From NCBI GenBank assembly GCA_030640885.1, contig DAOWIN010000155.1:1-6839 (forward strand): a stretch of DNA of 6,839 nt, given 5' to 3'. Shown here piece after piece: positions 1 through 5,147 of this stretch. The notes beneath the pieces were generated by a model, which was not told the DNA's origin, did no database searches, and saw only the letters and a program-made list of their open reading frames with translations. Positions within the stretch are counted from its first letter, which is position 1. Each line of letters opens with the position of its first letter. The DNA is from Candidatus Omnitrophota bacterium. GTDB lineage: Bacteria; Omnitrophota; 4484-213. A program made the position numbers and the translations under genes.

Positions 1-345
1 CAGAAGTGCTTTTTCTTTTACAATGTGAGCATATTGCTCAATATTCGCCGCCGTAGGAACAACATTAGTTAAAGTTGTTAAATAAGCAACACCGCCAACC
101 TCCTTTAAAATCTTCTTCTTTTTTAATCTTTCTTTAAGGGTGACTAAATCTACGGCTTTATTCTCTTCGGATAAACTAAGAATAGTTGAAAAAACCTGAC
201 GGTGTTTACTTTCGTAAAAATACTCCTCTTTTAAGATCTCAATTGCATGCGAAATTGCTTCTTTGCTTAAAAGCATTGAACCCAAAACCGCCATCTCAGC
301 TTCCAAATTCTGCGGCGGTATTTTCTTTAAGCTTTCAGTACTCAT
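1..345 (-). CDS. dnaB: Replicative DNA helicase DnaB, N-terminal part (cut by window edge)
   Basis: The hexameric helicase that unwinds DNA at the replication fork and recruits primase. Only the first 115 codons lie in the window, still open at base 1, and they cover the N-terminal helical domain used for hexamer assembly and primase contact. Residues 9-22 (IPPQNLEAEMAVLG) are the hallmark DnaB opening, followed by FYESKHRQVF at 43-52, VDLVTLKERL at 65-74 and GGVAYLTTLTNVVPTAAN at 84-101, all typical of the family. The RecA-like ATPase domain with its Walker motifs would lie beyond the window, so integrity of the whole gene cannot be judged. ATG at 345 is preceded by GAGAAGTAGGG, a weak and very close ribosome site. 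It is the last gene of the rpsF-ssb-rpsR-rplI-dnaB order. The 65-nt gap to rplI shows no convincing promoter or terminator. Identification is secure from motifs and synteny. Confidence 0.95.
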   Translation of the reverse strand, partial: MSTESLKKIPPQNLEAEMAVLGSMLLSKEAISHAIEILKEEYFYESKHRQVFSTILSLSEENKAVDLVTLKERLKKKKILKEVGGVAYLTTLTNVVPTAANIEQYAHIVKEKALL

Positions 346-410
346 CCCTACTTCTCTTTTAACAACTGCTTTCTTGTTTTAAAGAATGACTTTATGCATA
401 CAAAATTATC

Positions 411-872
411 TTATTTCTTCTTACTACTTTCGTCTTTTACCACGCATAGCCGCAGATTTGCTGCGATATCAGGATGCAATTTAATTTCTACATCATAAAC
501 CCCTAATTTTCTAATTGGCTCTTTAACCTTTATTCTCTTCCTGTCAATTTCTATACCTTTATCGGCTAAACTTTTGGCAATGTTTTTATTGGTGATTTCT
601 CCAAAAAGTTTGTCTTCATCTCCGGCATGCGCAGAAATTGTGCAGGAGATTTTAGAAATTTTTTCGGCTAATTTGCCTATCTTCTCCTTTTCTGCTTTTT
701 CTTTTTCTATTTCTCGTTCTTTTTTTTGTCGGGTAAGCTTTATACTCTGAGGGGTCGCTGGCAGGGCTATTTTCTGAGGGATAAGAAAATTGCGGGCATA
801 ACCATCTTTTGCTTCTACAATGTCTCCGCTCTTTCCTAATTTGGGAATGTCAGTCAGTAAGATTAGTTTCAT
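411..872 (-). CDS. rplI: 50S ribosomal protein L9 (bL9)
   Basis: A large-subunit ribosomal protein that binds 23S rRNA near the L1 stalk and helps maintain reading frame. At 153 residues it is about the usual length (near 149). The N-terminal rRNA-binding domain is clear: MKLILLTDIPKLGKSGDIVE at 1-20, then KDGYARNFLIP at 22-32. The glycine usual in the following PKGLA segment is replaced (PQKIA, 32-36). Residues about 45-75 are a charged Lys/Glu-rich stretch matching the long connecting helix, and the C-terminal domain includes KLFGEIT (88-94) and KLGVYDVEIKLHPDI (122-136). The tail is lysine-rich. ATG at 872 has no Shine-Dalgarno sequence; the 20 bases before it are a repeat unit ending AATCAGTGATACT. 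It lies between rpsR and dnaB, as in many bacteria. Confidence 0.96.
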   Translation of the reverse strand: MKLILLTDIPKLGKSGDIVEAKDGYARNFLIPQKIALPATPQSIKLTRQKKEREIEKEKAEKEKIGKLAEKISKISCTISAHAGDEDKLFGEITNKNIAKSLADKGIEIDRKRIKVKEPIRKLGVYDVEIKLHPDIAANLRLCVVKDESSKKK

Positions 873-875
873 AGT

Positions 876-938
876 ATCACTGATTACACTAATAAAACAT
901 CAGTGCTATCAGTGTTGAAAATCAGTGCTATCAGTGTT
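876..938. repeat. ATCAGTGnn dyad repeats filling the rpsR-rplI gap (inverted unit plus two direct units)
   Basis: Three 18-bp units fill almost the whole gap. On the + strand, 876-893 reads ATCACTGATTACACTAAT, and 899-916 and 921-938 are two identical copies of ATCAGTGCTATCAGTGTT. Each unit is itself a pair of 9-bp half-units starting ATCAGTG. The first unit is in reverse orientation to the other two, so it can pair with its neighbour: 13 of 16 positions match across a 5-base loop (894-898). In the gene direction this hairpin ends a few bases before the rplI start codon. The same order of units occurs upstream of rpsR at 1234-1295. The function is unknown. Confidence 0.85.
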
Positions 939-940
939 TA

Positions 941-1228
941 TTATCCCGGCAACAAAGCAATATTTCTTGCTCGCTTAATCGCTTTGGCTAATTCTCGCTG
1001 ATGTTTAGCGCAAACTCCGGAAATTCGCCGTGGGGCAATTCTTCCTTTTTCGCTAACAAATCTTTTGAGCAACTCAATATTTTTGTAATCAACAGAGGGC
1101 TTTTTGCTGCCTTGAGAAGTTTTGTCGCTCCGTCCGCAAAATCTGCAACCCTTAACCCTCTTATCAATAAATACTCCCTCTTTTTTCTTTACTTTCTTTA
1201 CTTTCTTTTTTAATACTTTTCTTTTCAT
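941..1228 (-). CDS. rpsR: 30S ribosomal protein S18 (bS18), zinc-ligand-retaining form
   Basis: A small-subunit protein that pairs with S6 on the platform of the 30S subunit. The core [14 protein letters not shown] (47-60), [19 protein letters not shown] (62-80) and [15 protein letters not shown] (81-95) is diagnostic. Cys28-x2-Cys31 and Cys73-x2-His76 form the likely zinc set found in one class of S18 proteins and lost in others. Two oddities are visible: a lysine-rich N-terminus ([15 protein letters not shown]) and a spacer between CxxC and DYKN that looks several residues longer than usual ([15 protein letters not shown], 32-46). At 95 residues it exceeds the common 75-80. I chose ATG at 1228 over the in-frame TTG at 1234, which would add two residues; neither has a Shine-Dalgarno sequence, because the upstream bases are a repeat unit. 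It sits between ssb and rplI in the canonical order. Confidence 0.95.
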   Translation of the reverse strand: MKRKVLKKKVKKVKKKEGVFIDKRVKGCRFCGRSDKTSQGSKKPSVDYKNIELLKRFVSEKGRIAPRRISGVCAKHQRELAKAIKRARNIALLPG

Positions 1229-1233
1229 TTGCA

Positions 1234-1295
1234 ATCACTGATTACACTGATGATTTATCAGTGACATCAGTGTTCTTATCAGTGTAATCAGTGTT
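1234..1295. repeat. ATCAGTGnn dyad repeats filling the ssb-rpsR gap, same layout as upstream of rplI
   Basis: Three 18-bp units on the + strand: 1234-1251 ATCACTGATTACACTGAT (reverse), 1257-1274 ATCAGTGACATCAGTGTT and 1278-1295 ATCAGTGTAATCAGTGTT (both forward). The reverse unit and its neighbour form an inverted repeat with 14 of 16 positions paired across a 5-base loop (1252-1256). Order, orientation and 5-base loop match the array at 876-938, but the middle dinucleotides differ (AC and TA here, CT and CT there), so the two arrays are related and not simply identical copies. In the gene direction the hairpin ends about six bases before the rpsR ATG. Confidence 0.85.
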
Positions 1296-1297
1296 AA

Positions 1298-1789
1298 TTA
1301 AAATGGCGGCTTATCTCCCTCGGAAGTATGGCTTGCATCCAAAAATTCCTGCCGCTCATTCCCGGAAGAAAAATCCGCTCCCGCAGATAACTCATCTTTA
1401 TTCAAACCTGCTTCCTTAGTTAACCCTATGGAAGAATCATTTTCCCCCGCTGTTCCTTTTTGTCCACCTAAAAAATGAACCTGTTGGGCAATAACTTCTG
1501 TAACAGTTTTTTTCGCACCATCCTGCCCCTCCCAAGAACGAGTGGCTAATCTCCCCTCTACCAATACCGACCTTCCCTTGCTTAAATACTTACTGCAAAC
1601 CTCGGCTCGCTTCCCCCAAACAACAATACGCATAAATTCTACCTCTTCTTTTCGCTCGCCAGCTTGAGTGGTATAAATTCTATTCATAGCAATACTAAAA
1701 TTTACCACTGCTGAACCTTGCGGCGTATAACGCAATTCTGGATCGCGGGTTAAATTTCCTCCCACAAAAACTCTATTCACCCCATTCAT
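1298..1789 (-). CDS. ssb: Single-stranded DNA-binding protein SSB
   Basis: Coats single-stranded DNA in replication, recombination and repair, and recruits partner proteins through its C-terminal tip. Residues 1-109 form the OB fold: NRVFVGGNLTRDPELRYTPQ (5-24), VVNFSIAMNR (28-37), VVWGKRAEVCSKYLSKGRSV (56-75), VEGRLATRSW (77-86) and TEVIAQQVHFLGG (97-109). Trp58 and Trp86 fall where DNA-stacking aromatics are common in bacterial SSBs. Residues 110-155 are a Gly/Ser/Glu-rich flexible linker. The protein ends GDKPPF, keeping the Pro-Phe end of the usual DDDIPF tip but with a lysine in place of one acid. At 163 residues the length is typical. ATG at 1789 follows the strong ribosome site AGGGGGAG (1793-1800), located 12 nt or less after the rpsF stop codon, so the two genes are tightly linked. 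Confidence 0.96.
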   Translation of the reverse strand: MNGVNRVFVGGNLTRDPELRYTPQGSAVVNFSIAMNRIYTTQAGERKEEVEFMRIVVWGKRAEVCSKYLSKGRSVLVEGRLATRSWEGQDGAKKTVTEVIAQQVHFLGGQKGTAGENDSSIGLTKEAGLNKDELSAGADFSSGNERQEFLDASHTSEGDKPPF

Positions 1790-1801
1790 AATCTCCCCCT
1801 C

Positions 1802-2086
1802 TTACTTCATTTTCATAACAAAAAGCCGTAAAATATCTTCTTCTGAACGACAAGTTTTTTTTAATTTATTTACCGCTTGCGCCTCTGCAGAAAAATGAAA
1901 TAAATAATAAAAACCCTCTTTCAGTTTATTTATTTCATAAGCTAATCTTCGCTGTCCCCAAATCTGGAAATTCTTCATCTTTCCATTCTCCTGCACAATT
2001 AATTCCTCAATCTTCTTGCCAATTTCCAACCGCCTTTCTTCACTCAAACGAGGTTCCAAAATAAGCATTCCTTCATATTTCTGCAT
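1802..2086 (-). CDS. rpsF: 30S ribosomal protein S6 (bS6)
   Basis: A small-subunit platform protein that binds 16S rRNA as a complex with S18, encoded two genes downstream. The start MQKYEGMLILEPRLSEE (1-17) matches the family opening, and WGQRRLAYEINKLKEGFYYL (43-62) is the characteristic central segment. The end EEDILRLFVMKMK (82-94) fits the last strand. At 94 residues it is close to the normal short form, without the acidic C-terminal extension of enterobacterial S6. ATG at 2086 has a good purine-rich ribosome site, AGGGGAAG, about five bases upstream. It is the first gene of the rpsF-ssb-rpsR-rplI-dnaB cluster and is preceded by a candidate promoter and a structured leader. In several bacteria S6-S18 represses this operon through a leader RNA, but I do not see a clear match to that motif here. 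Confidence 0.96.
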   Translation of the reverse strand: MQKYEGMLILEPRLSEERRLEIGKKIEELIVQENGKMKNFQIWGQRRLAYEINKLKEGFYYLFHFSAEAQAVNKLKKTCRSEEDILRLFVMKMK

Positions 2087-2111
2087 AACACTTCCCCTAT
2101 TTTATTTCCTT

Positions 2112-2154
2112 AAAAACTTCCAGAAGATATTTCTGGAACAAATCACCGATGTTC
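2112..2154 (-). promoter_or_regulatory. Two overlapping hairpins in the rpsF leader (candidate attenuator)
   Basis: Read on the minus strand, GAACA and TGTTC (2150-2154 and 2136-2140) can pair around a 9-base loop. A second, perfect 8-bp inverted repeat, TTCCAGAA-ATATC-TTCTGGAA (2118-2138), follows at once and is trailed by GTTTTT (2112-2117). The two share three bases (2136-2138), so both cannot be fully formed together. The second looks like a weak intrinsic terminator (three G-C pairs, five U). It lies between the candidate promoter and the rpsF ribosome site, as an attenuator would; it could equally end transcripts arriving from nadD. The inverted repeats are directly visible; the regulatory role is inferred. 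Confidence 0.5.
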
Positions 2155-2168
2155 TATTTTGAAAGTTT

Positions 2169-2197
2169 ATTTTAGCACAAATTTATTATTTATACAA
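2169..2197 (-). promoter_or_regulatory. Candidate sigma-70-type promoter for rpsF-ssb-rpsR-rplI-dnaB
   Basis: On the minus strand, TTGTAT (2192-2197, three of six bases of TTGACA) is followed after 17 bp by TAAAAT (2169-2174, five of six bases of TATAAT). The TG one base before the -10 makes it an extended -10 (TGCTAAAAT), which compensates for a weak -35. The -35 overlaps the last codons of nadD, and transcription would begin about 75 bases before the rpsF start, giving a leader containing the hairpins at 2112-2154. Confidence 0.5.
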
Positions 2198-2752
2198 CTT
2201 CTTTTTTAAAATGTATCTTCTTACCTTTTCGGGAACTAAATAACGAATGGACATATTCTGCTTTATCCTCCCTCTGATCTGAGAAGAACAGATGGGGAAA
2301 ACCTCTCTGTAAATCCTTACTATAGAACCATTAAAATCACTCTCTTTTAAGGGAAATCCTTTCCTCTCTATAATCGCAAATTGGAGCAATCTTATAAGCT
2401 CACGACTATCCTTCCAAGAAGAAAACTGATTCCAAGTATCTGAACCCAATATAAAAAAAAGCTCTTTTTGCTTATATTTCTTTTTTAACTTCCTTGCTGT
2501 ATCTATGGAATAAGAAACTCCCTTTTGTTTTATTTCTATAGGAGAAACCTCAAAGAAAGGATTGTTCTCTATAGCTAAGCGAAGCATTTTATAGCGCTCG
2601 AAGGAGGGGATAGAATCCTTTCCAAAAGGTGAAATGAAAGAAGGAATAAAGATTATTTTCTCCAGAGACAGCTCTTCCCTTGCTTGCTCTGCTAATGATA
2701 AATGTCCATAATGGACAGGGTCAAATACTCCGCCTAAGATACCGATACGCAT
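2186..2752 (-). CDS. nadD: Nicotinate-nucleotide adenylyltransferase NadD
   Basis: Transfers AMP from ATP to nicotinate mononucleotide, giving deamido-NAD, the penultimate step of NAD synthesis in the cytoplasm. The HxGH nucleotidyltransferase motif is intact in GGVFDPVHYGHL (7-18). SYSIDTARKL (80-89), FILGSDTWNQFSSWK (100-114) and the second nucleotide-binding motif CSSQIRGRI (155-163), with SIRYLVPEKVRRYI (168-181), complete the family pattern. At 188 residues it is slightly short of the usual 190-215. One deviation stands out: the conserved PPH(K/R) stretch after IPS reads SPFGK (41-45), so the histidine is missing. ATG at 2752 has no Shine-Dalgarno sequence; a 14-bp tandem repeat runs right up to it. 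It follows proA after a 78-nt repeat-filled gap, in the order obgE-proB-proA-nadD common in many bacteria. Confidence 0.94.
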   Translation of the reverse strand: MRIGILGGVFDPVHYGHLSLAEQAREELSLEKIIFIPSFISPFGKDSIPSFERYKMLRLAIENNPFFEVSPIEIKQKGVSYSIDTARKLKKKYKQKELFFILGSDTWNQFSSWKDSRELIRLLQFAIIERKGFPLKESDFNGSIVRIYREVFPICSSQIRGRIKQNMSIRYLVPEKVRRYILKKKLYK

Positions 2753-2788
2753 TCAAGTTTCAGGCTTCAAGTTTCAGGCTTCAAGTTT
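2752..2788. repeat. 14-bp tandem repeat TTCAAGTTTCAGGC, 2.6 copies, abutting the nadD start
   Basis: Two perfect copies (2752-2765 and 2766-2779) and a partial third (2780-2788). The unit is itself two related heptamers, TTCAAGT and TTCAGGC. Its first base is the complement of the A of the nadD start codon, so the array forms the entire nadD translation initiation region. It can pair with the heptamer array at 2799-2829: minus-strand CAAGTT and AACTTG are perfect complements across a short A-rich loop, and a longer 12-base pairing has 10 matches. Confidence 0.85.
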
Positions 2789-2798
2789 TTCTTTTATA

Positions 2799-2829
2799 AC
2801 TTGCGACTTGCAACCTGCAGCTTGTAGCC
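2799..2829. repeat. Degenerate heptamer array (ACTTGCA-type) after proA
   Basis: Four successive 7-bp units on the + strand: ACTTGCG (2799-2805), ACTTGCA (2806-2812), ACCTGCA (2813-2819) and GCTTGTA (2820-2826), then GCC. It begins within two bases of the proA stop codon. With 2752-2788 it occupies nearly all of the proA-nadD gap; the two arrays are partly complementary and could fold together in the transcript. Confidence 0.7.
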
Positions 2830-2830
2830 T

Positions 2831-4096
2831 TTATTTCCTCGTCTGTCCCTTCCCATAAATAAGATATTTATAAGAAGTAAGTTCTTCTAAAGCCATTGGG
2901 CCGCGACAATGAATTTTATCAGTACTAATACCCATTTCTGCTCCCATTCCAAATTGATAACCATCGGTGAAACGGGTAGAGGCATTCCAATAAACGCAGG
3001 CTGAATCTATTCTCTGCAAAAATTCCTCAGCTTTGCTCTTACTGTCAGTGATAATAGCATCTGAATGCTTTGTGCCATATTTATTAATATGTTCAATCGC
3101 TTCCCCCAAATCCTGAACAATTTTTACAGAAATAATTAAATCCAAATACTCTGTCTGCCAATCCTTCTCCTCTGCCGCTTTTATTTTTAAATTGCTTATT
3201 GAATTAACTACTTTTTGAGTTTGTTCACAGCCTCTCACCTCTACGCCTGCTTTCTGAAATTTCTTTAACATAAGCGGCAAAAAAGGCACCACCTTATCTT
3301 GATGCACAAGAAGGGTTTCCACAGCATTGCAAGTAGCCGCTTTCTGAACCTTGGCATTATAGCATATCTCTTGAGCCATATCTAAATCGGCATCTTCGTC
3401 AACATAGATATGGCAAATTCCTTTATAGTGCTTGATTACAGGTATTCTGGATTTTTCAACCACCTTTCTTATTAGGGATTCCCCACCGCGCGGGATAACT
3501 AAATCAATATAATCATTTAAACCAAGCAGAATATCCACTGCTTCTCTTTCGCGAAAAGGGATTAAACTAATTGCTCCCTGAGGCAAATAGGCCGCCGCCG
3601 CCTCTGTTAGAATATGAGCAATTGCCTTGTTTGAATTTAGGGCTTCTTTTCCCCCTTTTAGAATAACGGCATTTCCCGATTTCAGGCAAAGTGCGGAACA
3701 GTCAGAGGTAACATCAGGGCGAGATTCATAAATAACCGCAATTACACCAATAGGAACGCGCAATTTTTTAATATGGAGACCCTGCGCCGCTTTCCATTCC
3801 TTTATTACTTTTCCGACCGGGTCATCCAATTTGCTAACCTGTTCAATATGCTCAGCTATTTTTAAAACACCTTGTTCATCTAAAACCATCCGCTGAATAA
3901 ACGCCGAACTTTCTCCTTTGCTTAATTCTAAATCCTGCTTATTCGCTTGGATAATATCTTCTTTTCTTTCTCTGATTGCCTTAGCCATTGCCAAAAGAGC
4001 CTTATTTTTAACCTCTGTTGGCAAATTGGCTAAACCCTCACTCGCTTTCTTCGCTTGCTGGGCAATATAGATTATCTCGGTGGATAATTTCTTCAT
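2831..4096 (-). CDS. proA: Glutamate-5-semialdehyde dehydrogenase (gamma-glutamyl phosphate reductase) ProA
   Basis: Second step of proline synthesis: NADPH-dependent reduction of gamma-glutamyl phosphate, made by the adjacent ProB, to glutamate-5-semialdehyde. At 421 residues it matches the family (about 415-420). Visible motifs are RVPIGVIAVIYESRPDVTSD (113-132), SGNAVILKGGKEA (140-152), IPRGGESLIRKV (201-212), the catalytic cysteine Cys256 in AATCNAVETLLVH (253-265), the ProA signature running from Val327 to Ile349 with GTKHSDAII at its end, and NASTRFTDGYQFGMGAE (371-387). ATG at 4096 is the only sensible start: IAQQAKKASEGLANL (11-25) aligns with the usual ProA beginning. The start lies inside proB, overlapping it by 59 nt, with no good ribosome site, so translation is probably coupled to proB. 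No catalytic residue appears lost. Confidence 0.97.
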   Translation of the reverse strand: MKKLSTEIIYIAQQAKKASEGLANLPTEVKNKALLAMAKAIRERKEDIIQANKQDLELSKGESSAFIQRMVLDEQGVLKIAEHIEQVSKLDDPVGKVIKEWKAAQGLHIKKLRVPIGVIAVIYESRPDVTSDCSALCLKSGNAVILKGGKEALNSNKAIAHILTEAAAAYLPQGAISLIPFREREAVDILLGLNDYIDLVIPRGGESLIRKVVEKSRIPVIKHYKGICHIYVDEDADLDMAQEICYNAKVQKAATCNAVETLLVHQDKVVPFLPLMLKKFQKAGVEVRGCEQTQKVVNSISNLKIKAAEEKDWQTEYLDLIISVKIVQDLGEAIEHINKYGTKHSDAIITDSKSKAEEFLQRIDSACVYWNASTRFTDGYQFGMGAEMGISTDKIHCRGPMALEELTSYKYLIYGKGQTRK

Positions 4097-5147
4097 AGTA
4101 TTTATACCCCAATTCTGTTTTAATCTGGCTGCTTTGTAGACCTTTTATTCGCCCTATTTCCTCGTTAGAGTAGTTTGTTAATCCTCGGGCTAATTCCTTT
4201 TTGTTTTTATCTAATATTCGCACAACATCCCCAAGTCCAAACTTTCCATTTGCAGCAATAATCCCCGAGCAAAGCAAACTTTTTCCCTTCTTAACCAAAG
4301 CCTCTTCTGCCCCTTGATCAATAATAATATCTCCACGCGGCAAAGAAGAAAAAGCAATCCAGCTCTTGCGCGCCTTTATTTTTTTCTGCTTGGGCAAAAA
4401 TAAGGTTCCCTTTTCTTCTCCTTCAATTACCTTTTTGATAATCTCTTTTTCTCTTCCATTGACAATTAACGAAGGAATACCAGCCTTTGCCGCTATTTTT
4501 ACGGCTTGAATTTTAGAAAGCATTCCTCCTTTGCCTAAATTGCCTTTTTGCTTAAAAATCAATTTTCCAATCGCTGGGGTAATATTTTCCACCACAGGAA
4601 CTATTTCATCTTGGGAAGAATGCAAACCGTTCACATCGGAAAGAATAAGCAAAAGGTTGGCGCCAACCAAATTTGCCACCAAACTCGCTAATTGATCATT
4701 ATCACCAAATTTTATTTCCTCTACAGAAACACTGTCGTTTTCATTTATAATGGGAATTGCATTCCACCGCCAGAGCGTTAACAGACTATTACGCACATTT
4801 AGATAACGCTGACGCTGGTTTAAATCTTCTCGAGTAAGCAAAATCTGAGCAATTAAATTAGGCTTCAAAAATTGGCTATATCTATTCATCAATTCATTCT
4901 GTCCCAATGCGGCTAAACCCTGTTGAAAAGGCAATAAATGCTGCCTTTTTTTAAAACCCAATATTCCCATTCCACAAGCAATTGCCCCTGAACTTACTAA
5001 AATGACCTTAATGTCTTTTTTTATTAAATTCTTAATCTGAGAACTTATATTCTTAATTTGCTCCTCTTCCAAATAACCATCCTTGGTTATAACCGCTGTT
5101 CCTACTTTAATTACTATCTTTTTCGACTCTTTAATTGCTTTAGACAT
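4038..5147 (-). CDS. proB: Glutamate 5-kinase ProB (amino-acid kinase plus PUA domain)
   Basis: First step of proline synthesis: ATP-dependent phosphorylation of glutamate to the unstable gamma-glutamyl phosphate, passed to ProA. The amino-acid kinase domain spans roughly 1-255: VIKVGTAVITKDG (12-24), LVSSGAIACGMGILGF (50-65), QGLAALGQNELMNRY (76-90), LTREDL (104-109), NVRNSL (117-122), IINENDSVSVEEIKFGDNDQ (133-152), LILSDVNGL (167-175) and GKGGMLSKI (205-213; usually GTGGM). A PUA domain follows (about 260-350), as in E. coli ProB. At 369 residues the length is normal. The conserved end IHRDNL (355-360) is followed by nine extra residues read through the start of proA. ATG at 5147 overlaps the obgE stop by 8 nt and has only a weak GG upstream. 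In well-studied ProB enzymes proline inhibits the kinase; this cannot be read from sequence alone here. Confidence 0.97.
   Translation of the reverse strand: MSKAIKESKKIVIKVGTAVITKDGYLEEEQIKNISSQIKNLIKKDIKVILVSSGAIACGMGILGFKKRQHLLPFQQGLAALGQNELMNRYSQFLKPNLIAQILLTREDLNQRQRYLNVRNSLLTLWRWNAIPIINENDSVSVEEIKFGDNDQLASLVANLVGANLLLILSDVNGLHSSQDEIVPVVENITPAIGKLIFKQKGNLGKGGMLSKIQAVKIAAKAGIPSLIVNGREKEIIKKVIEGEEKGTLFLPKQKKIKARKSWIAFSSLPRGDIIIDQGAEEALVKKGKSLLCSGIIAANGKFGLGDVVRILDKNKKELARGLTNYSNEEIGRIKGLQSSQIKTELGYKYYEEIIHRDNLYCPASEESE

Noticed and set aside
346..410. Inverted repeat or terminator between rplI and dnaB
   Set aside because: Only a weak, gapped TTTAAAACAA/TTGTTAAAA pairing is seen, with no G-C stem and no clear U-tract, so it is not reported as a feature.
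1001..1213. Open frame on the + strand (70 codons)
   Set aside because: It lies entirely antisense to rpsR, has no recognisable motif and no ribosome site; it is a shadow of the S18 gene.
1229..1234. TTG at 1234 as the rpsR start
   Set aside because: ATG two codons later is the usual KRK-type S18 beginning, and the TTG is part of the repeat boundary; neither has a ribosome site, so ATG is preferred.
876..1295. CRISPR array
   Set aside because: Units are only 18 bp, occur in both orientations and are separated by 3-5 bases with no spacer-sized unique sequence; no cas genes are present.
4038..4096. Frameshift or assembly error fusing proB and proA
   Set aside because: Both proteins are complete with normal conserved ends; the overlap needs no frameshift to explain it, although read-level checking is suggested in the findings.
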